A DNA stretch of 36,526 nucleotides, from NCBI GenBank assembly GCA_031276175.1, contig JAISNP010000032.1, positions 1 to 36,526 of the forward strand, in the 5' to 3' direction. Both the position numbers and the translations under genes were made by a program. This document shows, one piece after another, positions 8,592 to 15,956 of the stretch. The DNA comes from Tannerella sp. (lineage in GTDB: Bacteria > Bacteroidota > Bacteroidia > Bacteroidales > Tannerellaceae). Position 1 is the first letter of the stretch. Each line of letters begins with the position of its first letter. The notes under the pieces are model-generated. The model was not told the origin of the DNA and searched no databases. It saw only the letters and a program-made list of their open reading frames with translations.

Positions 8592-9349
8592 CCGCGTTCC
8601 GCTACGACAAAACCTTCGAGGGCTTGCTCACTGCCTTGTTTGATGCATATAGCCTAAAGACATTTCCGGAGCGGCTCCTGTCCGAAAACGAGCTGCTCCC
8701 GATGTTTGCCGGCGAAGTGCATCATGTCATCGCGGACTCCCGCAAATCCGTCCGTGTATGGACGGCGCTGGAGAAGAAGCTTTCCCGCCCGGTTTGCGGT
8801 ATGCTGATGTATGTATGGCTGTCGGAACTGCCCGGAAGCGACGAGCTTCTGTTCCGGTATATGCGCAAGGCTTTCGATGCACCGGTTTCTATCGCTACCT
8901 GCTTTTCGGACGCTGATGTCCTGGCTGTGAATAAAATCGCCGGGAAGGTGTCTAAGGAAAGAGAGCACCTGATACAGTTTGTCCGTTTTCAGAAATCCGC
9001 CGACGGTATATTTTTTGCTCCCGTAGCGCCTGTTTACAACGCGCTTCCGCTGACGCTTCCCTATTTCACCGACCGCTTTGCCGACCAAAAGTGGCTCCTG
9101 TACGACCTCAAGCGAGGGTATGGATATTATTATGACCTGAAAGCGGCTGCCGAGGTTACTCTCGACCACGACGAACATCTTCTTGACGGCAAACTCGACG
9201 AGGCTCTGATGGCGCAGGACGAAAAGATGTTCCAACAGATGTGGAAAGAATACACCCTCTCGCTCACCATAAAGGAACGACTCAACCCCAAGCTGCAATG
9301 CCGGCAGATGCCCCGGAGATTCTGGAAATTCATGCCGGAAAAGAACTGA
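8588..9349 (+). CDS. TIGR03915-type putative DNA metabolism protein, partner of the radical SAM enzyme
   Basis: A 253-residue protein of the family (also labelled DUF4130) that is almost always encoded beside the TIGR03916 radical SAM protein. Recognisable family features are FRYDKTFEGLLTALFDAY at the N terminus, the middle PLPYFTDRF-like segment (here LTLPYFTDRFADQKWLLYD), and the C-terminal RQMPRRFWKFMPE. No catalytic motif can be assigned by eye. The WLLYD-x-KR-x-YGYYYD segment resembles the region used to define the family. The overlap with the upstream stop (ATGA at 8588) and its strict pairing suggest the two proteins act on the same substrate or in a complex. Its role in DNA repair is an inherited label, not something visible here. 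Confidence 0.85.
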   Translation: MTAFRYDKTFEGLLTALFDAYSLKTFPERLLSENELLPMFAGEVHHVIADSRKSVRVWTALEKKLSRPVCGMLMYVWLSELPGSDELLFRYMRKAFDAPVSIATCFSDADVLAVNKIAGKVSKEREHLIQFVRFQKSADGIFFAPVAPVYNALPLTLPYFTDRFADQKWLLYDLKRGYGYYYDLKAAAEVTLDHDEHLLDGKLDEALMAQDEKMFQQMWKEYTLSLTIKERLNPKLQCRQMPRRFWKFMPEKN

Positions 9350-9365
9350 ACAATTCCCCGCTGAT

Positions 9366-10085
9366 ATGGCTAACGACTATTTCCGATTCCGGCAGTTTAC
9401 GGTAAGACAGGACCGATGCGCCATGAAGGTGGGAACCGACGGTACGCTCCTGGGCGCCTGGGTAAGGGTGGCCGGCTGCCTGAATATACTGGATGCCGGG
9501 ACGGGAGCCGGGCTGATTGCCCTGATGCTGGCGCAGCGCAACTGCGACGCGGCCATAGACGCCGTGGATATAGACGGGGACGCCTGCCGGCAGGCAGCGG
9601 AGAATGTGGCGGGTTCTCCTTTTGCCGGGCGTATCCGCGTTGTGCATGCCTCCTTTTCTGCTTATGCTTCGGAAACAGCCCGGAGGTACGATTTGGTGGT
9701 GTCCAATCCTCCCTATTTTGTCCGTTCGCTGAAGAATCCCGATCCGAAGAGGCGGATAGCCCGCCACACAGACAGCTTCCCGCTGGAAGAGCTGATAGGG
9801 AAAGGCCGGGAATTGCTGGCGCCCGGCGGACGCATCGCTCTTATTCTTCCTGCCGGACGGGAAGACGAGCTGCGGGGTCTGGCCTGCGAGAACGGACTGA
9901 ACGTGGTCAGACTGACCGCTGTTGTTCCTGTACCGGGAGCCGCAGTGAAACGGATACTGGCGGAATTGTCTGTCTCGCCGGCCTCATCCTGCGGGAGGGA
10001 TACGCTGCTGATTGAAAAAGCCCGCGGAGAATATTCGCGGGCTTATGCGGAACTGACCAAAGATTTTTATCTGAAACCGGTTTAA
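9366..10085 (+). CDS. trmN6: tRNA1(Val) (adenine(37)-N6)-methyltransferase-like protein
   Basis: A 239-residue class I SAM-dependent methyltransferase resembling TrmN6/YfiC, which methylates N6 of A37 in tRNA-Val. The N-terminal block FRFRQFTVRQDRCAMKVGTDGTLLGAW is characteristic of this family. The SAM-binding motif I is DAGTGAGL (43-50) and the amino-adenine catalytic motif is NPPY (114-117). Length agrees with the family (about 240-250). It starts 16 bases after the TIGR03915 gene and is probably co-transcribed with it. A role in modifying another nucleic acid cannot be excluded, since N6-adenine methyltransferases share these motifs. Confidence 0.88.
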   Translation: MANDYFRFRQFTVRQDRCAMKVGTDGTLLGAWVRVAGCLNILDAGTGAGLIALMLAQRNCDAAIDAVDIDGDACRQAAENVAGSPFAGRIRVVHASFSAYASETARRYDLVVSNPPYFVRSLKNPDPKRRIARHTDSFPLEELIGKGRELLAPGGRIALILPAGREDELRGLACENGLNVVRLTAVVPVPGAAVKRILAELSVSPASSCGRDTLLIEKARGEYSRAYAELTKDFYLKPV

Positions 10086-10091
10086 AATGAA

Positions 10092-10143
10092 CCTGAGTTC
10101 GACGCAGGAACCCATAGCTTCGGGTTCTTACGTCGAACTCAGG
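10092..10143. repeat. Long hairpin made of the 20-bp inverted motif
   Basis: The arms at 10092-10113 and 10122-10143 are 22 bases each around an 8-base loop, with two mismatches (one could be a G-U pair in RNA). The right arm is identical to the motif at 688-709. The left arm is a two-substitution variant of the motif at 11-30. It begins seven bases after the trmN6 stop but has no T-run, so it does not look like a standard intrinsic terminator. It may be a solo or empty copy of the element that bounds the 41-bp array. Confidence 0.8.
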
Positions 10144-10235
10144 CCAAATGAGGGCGTGTCAAAACAAAGATTTCGATTCTGTCATTTCCCGATTTAGGTT
10201 GGTATCACCTTTATTGATGCTATACCATTGCAGTC

Positions 10236-10690
10236 ACTCCACATTTTTTTGTAGATTGGTCGCCCACGATTGTGGGCGACCAATATTTTTTTGTAGATCG
10301 TCTCCCCACGATCGTGAGTGACCAATATTTTTTTGTAGATCGTCTTCCTACGATCGTGGGGAACCAAATGTCATTTGTATATTGGTCGCCTACGATCGTG
10401 GGGAACCAAATGTCATTTGTATATTGGTCGCCCACGATCGTGGAGAACCAAATGTCATTTGTATATTGGTCGCCCACGATCGTGGGGAACCAAATGTCAT
10501 TTATATATTGGTCGCCCACGATCGTGGGGAACCAAATGTCATTTGTATATTGGTCGCCCACGATCGTGAGGAACCAAATGTCATTTGTATATTGGTCGCT
10601 CACGATCGTGGGGAACCAATATTTTTTTGTAGATCGTTCGCCCACGATCGTAGGGAACCAATATTTTTTTGTAGATCGTTCGCCCACGAT
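10236..10690. repeat. 42-bp tandem array with two unit types (B3-A6-B2)
   Basis: Unit starts fall near 10236 (partial), 10278, 10320, 10361, 10403, 10445, 10487, 10529, 10571, 10613 and 10655, a 42-base period with one 41-base step. All units share GAACCAA or GACCAA and the palindromic core CCCACGATCGTGGG. Two kinds alternate in blocks. Type A carries a second palindrome, CAAATGTCATTTG. Type B carries a TATTTTTTTGTAGATCGT segment instead. The order is three B, six A, two B. Because 42 is divisible by 3, open frames run through it on both strands with 14-residue periods, but these look like by-products. It lies between the convergent trmN6 and GH57 genes. Confidence 0.92.
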
Positions 10691-10728
10691 CACCAGTATC
10701 TCTCTGTTTCTCATTACTCCCTGCTCCG

Positions 10729-10774
10729 AAAAAAAAGAAGGAGGCAAAACCTTTCGGATTTGCCTCCTTCTTTT
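10729..10774 (-). terminator. Intrinsic terminator of the glycogen operon
   Basis: The 14-bp arms AAGAAGGAGGCAAA (10735-10748) and TTTGCCTCCTTCTT (10759-10772) pair perfectly around a 10-base loop. Read leftward the hairpin is followed by a run of T (the A-run at 10729-10734). It lies 25 bases beyond the GH57 stop. A shorter T tract on the other strand suggests bidirectional activity. Confidence 0.9.
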
Positions 10775-10798
10775 CAGACGGGAACGTCTGCCGGTCTT

Positions 10799-12106
10799 TT
10801 ATCCCTGAACAGCGGCCTTCCGGCTCTTTCTTTTCTTCAACTGTTCGATCTCTCTCTGAAGGCTTGCAATCTCTTCTCCCTGGTTTTTGATGGTGGTGAG
10901 CAGCGAGTTCAGTTCTTCGTTTTCGATAGACGAGGGGTACTGGGCATTTACCCTGAAGATGAAGTCCGACAGGACGTTCATGTAGTTGTTGAAGGCTTCG
11001 TAGGGATTGTCGTAGGGGCTGAAGTTCTTCTCGCCGGGATGCTTGGTGTTCATGTAATAGAAATGGTCGCTGCTTTGCAGGTAGTTCCAGTCCTGCCTGA
11101 TGCGGCGGTCTTCTATCAGGCGCACCCGTTCGCTTATCATGTTGATCTTGCCGAAGGCTTCCTGCTGAAGGACATTGCCCAGCCACGAGCTGCAGTCTTT
11201 TTCCTCGTCAACCCACGACATCGGATACGGTACGGAAATGGATCCGACCGGTTTCAGGAGGGCGAATACTTCAGACGGGAGGGCGAATCCGATGCCTTTT
11301 TCTTCGGCAAAGCGGGGCAGCGCCCTGAAAAACTCAAATATGCCGGATTCGGCCGGATGGAAAGAGCCCAGCACGTCGTAGTTCATAAACAGGTTGATGA
11401 TTTGTTCTTCCGCCGGGGTGGAGGCTATCCACGACATGTATCTGTCGGCAGTCAGCGGGTATTCGCTCCAGTTGTAATTGCAGAAACGTATGGAGATGTC
11501 TTCGCTGAAGCGGTCGTTCTTCAGCAGGAGTTTCAACTGGGGTTGGGTGATGGACGTGTAGACGTAGTTGGGGCTTTTCCATCCCAGCACGTGCTTGGCT
11601 CCTTCCGTCAGCATGCCTTTATATCCCAGTGCATACACCACTTCGGATATTTCGTCCGAATAAATCAGTTCCGTATTGCGGAACACGCCGGGATAGACGC
11701 CGAAGAGGTTGTAGATTTTATTGCGGTGGAGCGCCACCTGTGCTTTGAACTCTTCCATGTCGCCCAGGGAGGAGAGCGAGTGGGCGTAGGTTTCGGTCAG
11801 AAACTCCACGTTGCCGGTCTTTGCCAGTTCGCGGAAACCGTCGATTACTTCGGGGGTATAGATTTCCATCTGCTCAAGGGCTGTCCCCGATATGGAGAAA
11901 GCCGCCTTAAAGCGTCCGCCTCCGGATTTAATCATTTCCATCAGCGTGCGGTTGGCGGGCACGTAGCATCGTTCGGCTATTTGCCGGATAATTTCCTCGT
12001 TCTGAAAATCATCATAGTAATAGTGGTCGTTTCCTATATCAAAGAAACGGTATCTTTTCAGACGGAACGGTTGATGAAGCTGAAAATAAAAACAGATTGT
12101 TTTCAT
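10799..12106 (-). CDS. Glycoside hydrolase family 57 protein (alpha-amylase-like)
   Basis: A 435-residue GH57-type (beta/alpha)7-barrel protein, probably cytoplasmic since no signal peptide is seen. Conserved region 1 is FQLHQP (8-13). The nucleophile region is FRNTELIYSDE with Glu146 as the expected nucleophile. The fourth conserved region, usually a MDYETFGEH-like block, reads MNYDVLGSFH (241-250), so the usual acid/base Asp appears as Asn242. The C-terminal 40 residues are a charged coiled coil (EIASLQREIEQLKKRKSRKAA). It follows the glycosyltransferase by 12 bases as the last gene of a glycogen operon. It would be expected to cleave or rearrange alpha-1,4-glucan, but the Asn substitution leaves activity in doubt. 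Confidence 0.88.
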   Translation of the reverse strand: MKTICFYFQLHQPFRLKRYRFFDIGNDHYYYDDFQNEEIIRQIAERCYVPANRTLMEMIKSGGGRFKAAFSISGTALEQMEIYTPEVIDGFRELAKTGNVEFLTETYAHSLSSLGDMEEFKAQVALHRNKIYNLFGVYPGVFRNTELIYSDEISEVVYALGYKGMLTEGAKHVLGWKSPNYVYTSITQPQLKLLLKNDRFSEDISIRFCNYNWSEYPLTADRYMSWIASTPAEEQIINLFMNYDVLGSFHPAESGIFEFFRALPRFAEEKGIGFALPSEVFALLKPVGSISVPYPMSWVDEEKDCSSWLGNVLQQEAFGKINMISERVRLIEDRRIRQDWNYLQSSDHFYYMNTKHPGEKNFSPYDNPYEAFNNYMNVLSDFIFRVNAQYPSSIENEELNSLLTTIKNQGEEIASLQREIEQLKKRKSRKAAVQG

Positions 12107-12118
12107 GATCTTAAAATT

Positions 12119-13381
12119 TTATCGGTTAATTACCAGGTCGTATATCCGGCGCACTTTCTGTCCGGCATACTCCCACTTTATATTATCTACTTCTTTTTTT
12201 CCTTCTTCTTTCAGGAATTTGTGCATGGCGGGGTAGGTGATGATGGAATACATGGCATCGGCCATGGCTTCGATATCCCAATAGTCTACTTTTACGGCAT
12301 AGTGCAGTATCTCGGCGCATCCGGACTGTTTGGAGATAATGGACGGAACGCCGCACTGCATGGCCTCGAGCGGCGAAATGCCGAAGGGTTCGGACACCGA
12401 AGGCATCACGTATACGTCGCTTGCCTTCAGTACTTCATAGACCTGCTTCCCTTTCATAAAACCGGTGAAGTGGAAACGGTCTGAAATGTCTCTTGAGGCA
12501 GCCAGCCGGATCATCTGATTCATCATATCGCCGCTTCCTGCCATGATAAACCGGACGTCGGACGATTTGGCCAGCACCTTGGCGGCTGCTTCCACAAAAT
12601 ATTCGGGGCCTTTCTGCATGGTGATGCGTCCCAGAAAGGTGATGACCTTGTCTTTCACCCCCTTTTTGTCCGGTATGGCCAGTATCTCCGGACTCAGGGG
12701 TTCCACCGCATTGTGTACGGTGGTTACCTTGAAGGGGCTTTGGTGGTATTTTTCAATCACGGTGCGGCGTGTAAGGTCGCTTACGGTGATGATATGGTCG
12801 GCATGGTCCATCCCGTTCTTTTCTATTCCGTACACTTCCGGGTTCACGTTTCCGCGGCTCCGGTCGTAATCGGTGGCATGTACGTGGATCACCAGGGGTT
12901 TCCCGCTCACCACCTTTGCATGGATTCCGGCCGGATAGGTCAGCCAGTCGTGCGCATGGATGATATCGAATGTTTCCGTGCGGGCAATCACGCCGGCCAC
13001 GATGGAATAGTTGTTTATCTCCTCCAGCAGATTGTCCGGATAGCGTCCCGAGAACTCCATGCACCCCAGCTCGTTCACATGCCGGTAGCTGAAGTCGGCA
13101 TAGATATGATTGCGGTAATCATAATATTTCTGCGGATCCATGTATTTCCCAATCCGTCGCTTCACATAGTCCGGCTGCACATCATGCCATACAACGGGTA
13201 CATTGCAGGCTCCTATGATTTGCAGAAAGCTGCGGTCTTCGTCTCCCCAGGGTTTGGGAATTACGAACGTAACGTCCATATCCGGCTGCATGGCCATGCC
13301 GCGGGTCATGCCGTAACTGGCGGTACCCAGCCCCCCCAGGATATGCGGCGGAAATTCCCAGCCAAACATTAATGCTTTCAT
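12119..13381 (-). CDS. GT4-family glycosyltransferase (glycogen synthase-like)
   Basis: A 420-residue GT-B fold glycosyltransferase of family 4. The N-terminal glycine-rich donor or acceptor loop is FPPHILGGLGTA (10-21). The C-terminal domain has GRITMQKG (251-258) and the E-x7-E motif EPFGISPLE (331-339), which binds the nucleotide sugar. It sits between a glycogen debranching enzyme and a GH57 protein, so a role in elongating alpha-1,4-glucan from a nucleotide-glucose donor is likely, but the exact donor cannot be read from the sequence. It starts 13 bases after the debranching enzyme stop, consistent with one operon. Confidence 0.88.
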   Translation of the reverse strand: MKALMFGWEFPPHILGGLGTASYGMTRGMAMQPDMDVTFVIPKPWGDEDRSFLQIIGACNVPVVWHDVQPDYVKRRIGKYMDPQKYYDYRNHIYADFSYRHVNELGCMEFSGRYPDNLLEEINNYSIVAGVIARTETFDIIHAHDWLTYPAGIHAKVVSGKPLVIHVHATDYDRSRGNVNPEVYGIEKNGMDHADHIITVSDLTRRTVIEKYHQSPFKVTTVHNAVEPLSPEILAIPDKKGVKDKVITFLGRITMQKGPEYFVEAAAKVLAKSSDVRFIMAGSGDMMNQMIRLAASRDISDRFHFTGFMKGKQVYEVLKASDVYVMPSVSEPFGISPLEAMQCGVPSIISKQSGCAEILHYAVKVDYWDIEAMADAMYSIITYPAMHKFLKEEGKKEVDNIKWEYAGQKVRRIYDLVINR

Positions 13382-13394
13382 AATACGTACTGTT

Positions 13395-15329
13395 TTATTC
13401 GGCGTTATACTTCTTCAATAATTCTTCTACTCTCAGAATGGCCGCCACATTCATGGCGAACGAAATGGCTCCCCGTCCGGTAAACGGCGGATTGCCGTCG
13501 AACAGTTCGGGAATGGTGCCTATGCAATGCAGCTTCACCTCTTCTTCCATACTTATCAGCATCCGCTCTGCAAACGAGAGGCCGCTCCTTCCGAATATCC
13601 GGAGATACGATTCCAGATAGGCGCCCAGCAGCCAGGGCCAGGCGGTACCCTGGTGGTATGCCAAATCCCGCTGGGTTTGCGTACCGGTATAGCAGGGATT
13701 GTAGCCTTCGCTTTTCGGACTGAGCGAACGCAGTCCTTTGGGCGTCAGCAGTTCCTTCGTCACAATATCCAGTACGGCGCGTTTCTGCATCTTCGTCAGC
13801 GGAGAATAGGGCGCCGACACGGCAAAGATCATATTGGGGCGCACGCTCCAGTCTACCGTATTCCGTGAAACCGAATCAAACAGGTAGTTGTACCCGTTTA
13901 TAAATGTTTCGGGAAACGATTTGTCGATAGCCTTGATAAAGGCTTCCGTCCTTTCCTCCGGCCGGTTTCCGTTCAGCTCCGTATGGAAGCAAAGCGCATT
14001 ATACCATAAAGCGTTGAACTCTACGATATATCCGGATCTTGGCACCACGGGCTTCCCATTCACGGTAGAGTTCATCCAGGTAATGGCTTTTTCCCTCCCG
14101 TCGGCATACAACAGTCCGTTTTCCGCCGGTTTCATATCCGGATGTTTCCCGCAGGCGATGTAATCAATTATTTCGGACACGAAGCCGGCATAGAGTTCCC
14201 TGCAGCGCTCAATGCCCATACTCCGGGCGTATTGCTGAATAGCCCATATACACCACAGCAGCACGTCGGGGCGATCTATTTCCGTGATAACGGAGTCGGT
14301 TTGTCCCTTCTCCATGAAATTGCGTATGGCCGGCATAGCGGTGTGGAGAATTTTCTCAAATCGCACAGGGTCGCCGATGGAAAGCGTGCAGCCGGATACG
14401 GAGATGAACAAATCCCTTGCCCGTACCTTGAACCACGGATAGCCGGCCAGCAGGTAGGCGTCGGTCTCGTTCGGACGGAAATAAAACTGCTGCGCAGAAT
14501 TTTTCAGGCAATTGTAAAAGCTGTTGCGCGGAGTACGGTAGGTCACTTCCTGTTTGTAGAGGGTTTGCAGTTGCGAAGTACCGGTCTCCAAGTCTCCCGC
14601 GCTGAAGATAACGGATTCGCCCTTCCTGATAGGCAGCTCAAAGTAGCCGGGCACGTACAGGTCTTCCTTGTACGGGAAGCCTCTTTCCTGCTCCTTGGGA
14701 TATTCAATCCCGTTGTACCAGTAAGGCTCAAAAACGAATTTCACCTTTTTGCTGAACTGCATGTGCAGTTCGGGATAGCCGGGGTAAAGGCACATTTTCA
14801 CGCCGTTGGGTATTTCCGTATATGACGGGTTGATGTGGCCGTTGGCCTGCGTCAGTTCTTTCACGTTCCGGAAGGCCAGGAAGGGACGGAAGCGCAACGT
14901 GGTGGCCGAATGGGCGTCTTCGAGGGTATACTTTATCAGGATACGGTTTTCGTACATGGAGAATACCTTCTCTTTCGACAGCACCACGCCGCCTACCCGG
15001 TACAGGGCGCGGGGCACCGTCTCGCAGCTATATTCCCGGATATATTTATGCCCCTTCGGACTGTAATTCTCTCCTTCGTATTTGTGCAAACCTATATTAA
15101 ACTCGGCCCCGTGCTGGATGACCGTTTCGTCGAGCGAAGATAAAAGTACGTGATTGTCCTCATCCAGTTCCGGTACAGGCATTACCAGCAGTCCATGGTA
15201 TTTCCGCGTATTACAGTCCACAACGGTAGTACAGTGATAGGCCCCTTTCCGGTTGGTTCGGAGTACTTCGCGGCTCAGTGACTCCTGAAGGTTTATCATT
15301 ATTGTTTTATCAAATTCAAGATAACTCAT
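13395..15329 (-). CDS. Glycogen debranching enzyme (amylo-alpha-1,6-glucosidase type)
   Basis: A 644-residue protein with an N-terminal GDE_N-like beta-sandwich domain (RKGAYHCTTVVDCNTRKYHGLL near residues 28-49) and a C-terminal (alpha/alpha)6 GDE_C domain. The C-terminal part shows GYPWFKVRARDLFIS (about 299-313) and the AYHQGTAWPWLLGAYLE block near residue 580, both typical of bacterial amylo-alpha-1,6-glucosidases. It should remove alpha-1,6 branches from glycogen in the cytoplasm. It is the first gene of the three-gene glycogen operon and has a well-formed promoter upstream. Confidence 0.92.
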   Translation of the reverse strand: MSYLEFDKTIMINLQESLSREVLRTNRKGAYHCTTVVDCNTRKYHGLLVMPVPELDEDNHVLLSSLDETVIQHGAEFNIGLHKYEGENYSPKGHKYIREYSCETVPRALYRVGGVVLSKEKVFSMYENRILIKYTLEDAHSATTLRFRPFLAFRNVKELTQANGHINPSYTEIPNGVKMCLYPGYPELHMQFSKKVKFVFEPYWYNGIEYPKEQERGFPYKEDLYVPGYFELPIRKGESVIFSAGDLETGTSQLQTLYKQEVTYRTPRNSFYNCLKNSAQQFYFRPNETDAYLLAGYPWFKVRARDLFISVSGCTLSIGDPVRFEKILHTAMPAIRNFMEKGQTDSVITEIDRPDVLLWCIWAIQQYARSMGIERCRELYAGFVSEIIDYIACGKHPDMKPAENGLLYADGREKAITWMNSTVNGKPVVPRSGYIVEFNALWYNALCFHTELNGNRPEERTEAFIKAIDKSFPETFINGYNYLFDSVSRNTVDWSVRPNMIFAVSAPYSPLTKMQKRAVLDIVTKELLTPKGLRSLSPKSEGYNPCYTGTQTQRDLAYHQGTAWPWLLGAYLESYLRIFGRSGLSFAERMLISMEEEVKLHCIGTIPELFDGNPPFTGRGAISFAMNVAAILRVEELLKKYNAE

Positions 15330-15378
15330 ATATATAAATGTTTAGCTTTTACAGTCCTTCGTGTGATAAAATAGTTAC

Positions 15379-15408
15379 CAAATGTATCCATTTAATCCGG
15401 ATAAACAA
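15379..15408 (-). promoter_or_regulatory. Predicted promoter of the glycogen operon
   Basis: Read leftward, a TACATTTG box (15379-15386) has an upstream TTG (15406-15408) separated by exactly 19 bases, the favoured Bacteroidetes spacing. The start codon of the debranching enzyme lies about 50 bases downstream. Confidence 0.7.
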
Positions 15409-15530
15409 ACAGGGCGAAATATTTTTTTTGTATTTTAATTAAAGGAACCTCTAAAAACCCAAAATCAAGGCTTGCGACAGAGGCAAAAGCGGAGTTTAGT
15501 TTCCGGCGCCGCAACACCTGCGGTTATTGC

Positions 15531-15570
15531 AAAAAAAAAGCTGCCTCGACTTTGTTTACCGGAGACAGCC
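15531..15570 (-). terminator. Intrinsic terminator of the small membrane protein gene
   Basis: Read leftward, GCTGTCTC (15562-15569) pairs with GAGGCAGC (15540-15547) including one G-U pair, followed by a run of nine T (A-run at 15531-15539). It lies about 40 bases past the stop of the gene at 15607-15777. The rest of the gap to the debranching enzyme (15409-15530) holds no recognisable gene. Confidence 0.8.
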
Positions 15571-15606
15571 TCTTCTATGCTTTACGCCTTTGTGCCGGCG
15601 TGATAA

Positions 15607-15777
15607 TTACTCTAACCTCCTGTTCAGAGCAATGTGAACCAGATAGCCCAATATAATGACGATAAGGCCGGACAGGAGAATCGTGTTGTTTACACTGTGT
15701 AGAAAAGCAGGTACTGCAAGTATTGCAACACCTGCAAGAAGTACAACCACTCCCAAATATTTGAATAAATTACTCAT
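15607..15777 (-). CDS. Small two-helix membrane protein, function unknown
   Basis: A 56-residue protein starting MSNLFKYLG and consisting almost entirely of two hydrophobic segments (about residues 5-24 and 29-49) separated by a short polar turn (HSVNN). It ends in a basic tail NRRLE. An in-frame Met 17 codons upstream would run into tRNA-Gln, so the ATG at 15775-15777 is preferred. Similar short proteins are common in Bacteroidales and have no assigned role. It lies 43 bases downstream of tRNA-Gln and has its own terminator, so it may be transcribed with the tRNA. Confidence 0.65.
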   Translation of the reverse strand: MSNLFKYLGVVVLLAGVAILAVPAFLHSVNNTILLSGLIVIILGYLVHIALNRRLE

Positions 15778-15820
15778 GGTGATAGATATTAATTGTTTTT
15801 TATATCGCAAATACACTCTG

Positions 15821-15891
15821 TTGTTCAACCAGGGCTCGAACCTGGAATTTCAGGACCAGAATCTGACGTGTTACCATTACACCATTGAACA
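15821..15891 (-). tRNA. tRNA-Gln (anticodon CTG)
   Basis: A 71-base cloverleaf folds with a 7-bp acceptor stem TGTTCAA/TTGAACA, a D arm GTGT/ACAC, an anticodon loop TTCTGGT (anticodon CTG) and a T arm CCAGG-TTCGAGC-CCTGG. The U1-A72 pair is usual for glutamine tRNAs. The base of the anticodon stem next to the loop (A31-C39) is mismatched, a small oddity. CCA is not encoded. Confidence 0.9.
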
Positions 15892-15909
15892 GTCTTAATT
15901 TCGTGGGGA

Positions 15910-15939
15910 CAAAGATACAGGCTTTTTTCATTCATGCAA
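15910..15939 (-). promoter_or_regulatory. Predicted promoter of tRNA-Gln
   Basis: Read leftward, TATCTTTG (15910-15917) has an upstream TTG (15937-15939) with 19-base spacing, a consensus Bacteroidetes promoter. The IS5-family element ends only 17 bases upstream of the TTG, so the promoter escaped disruption narrowly. Confidence 0.75.
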
Positions 15940-15956
15940 ATTTTTTGTTTTTTAAA

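Noticed and set aside
10092-10143. The trmN6-proximal hairpin as an ordinary intrinsic terminator
   Set aside because: It has no T-run on either side, and its arms match the motif flanking the 41-bp array, so it is better treated as a repeat element.
10220-10747. A 175-residue open frame on the minus strand through the 42-bp array, with 14-residue repeats (TIVGDQYTNDIWFP)
   Set aside because: The period of 42 keeps any frame open on both strands. The proposed start lies inside the intrinsic terminator of the GH57 gene (10729-10774), and a similar frame is open on the opposite strand.
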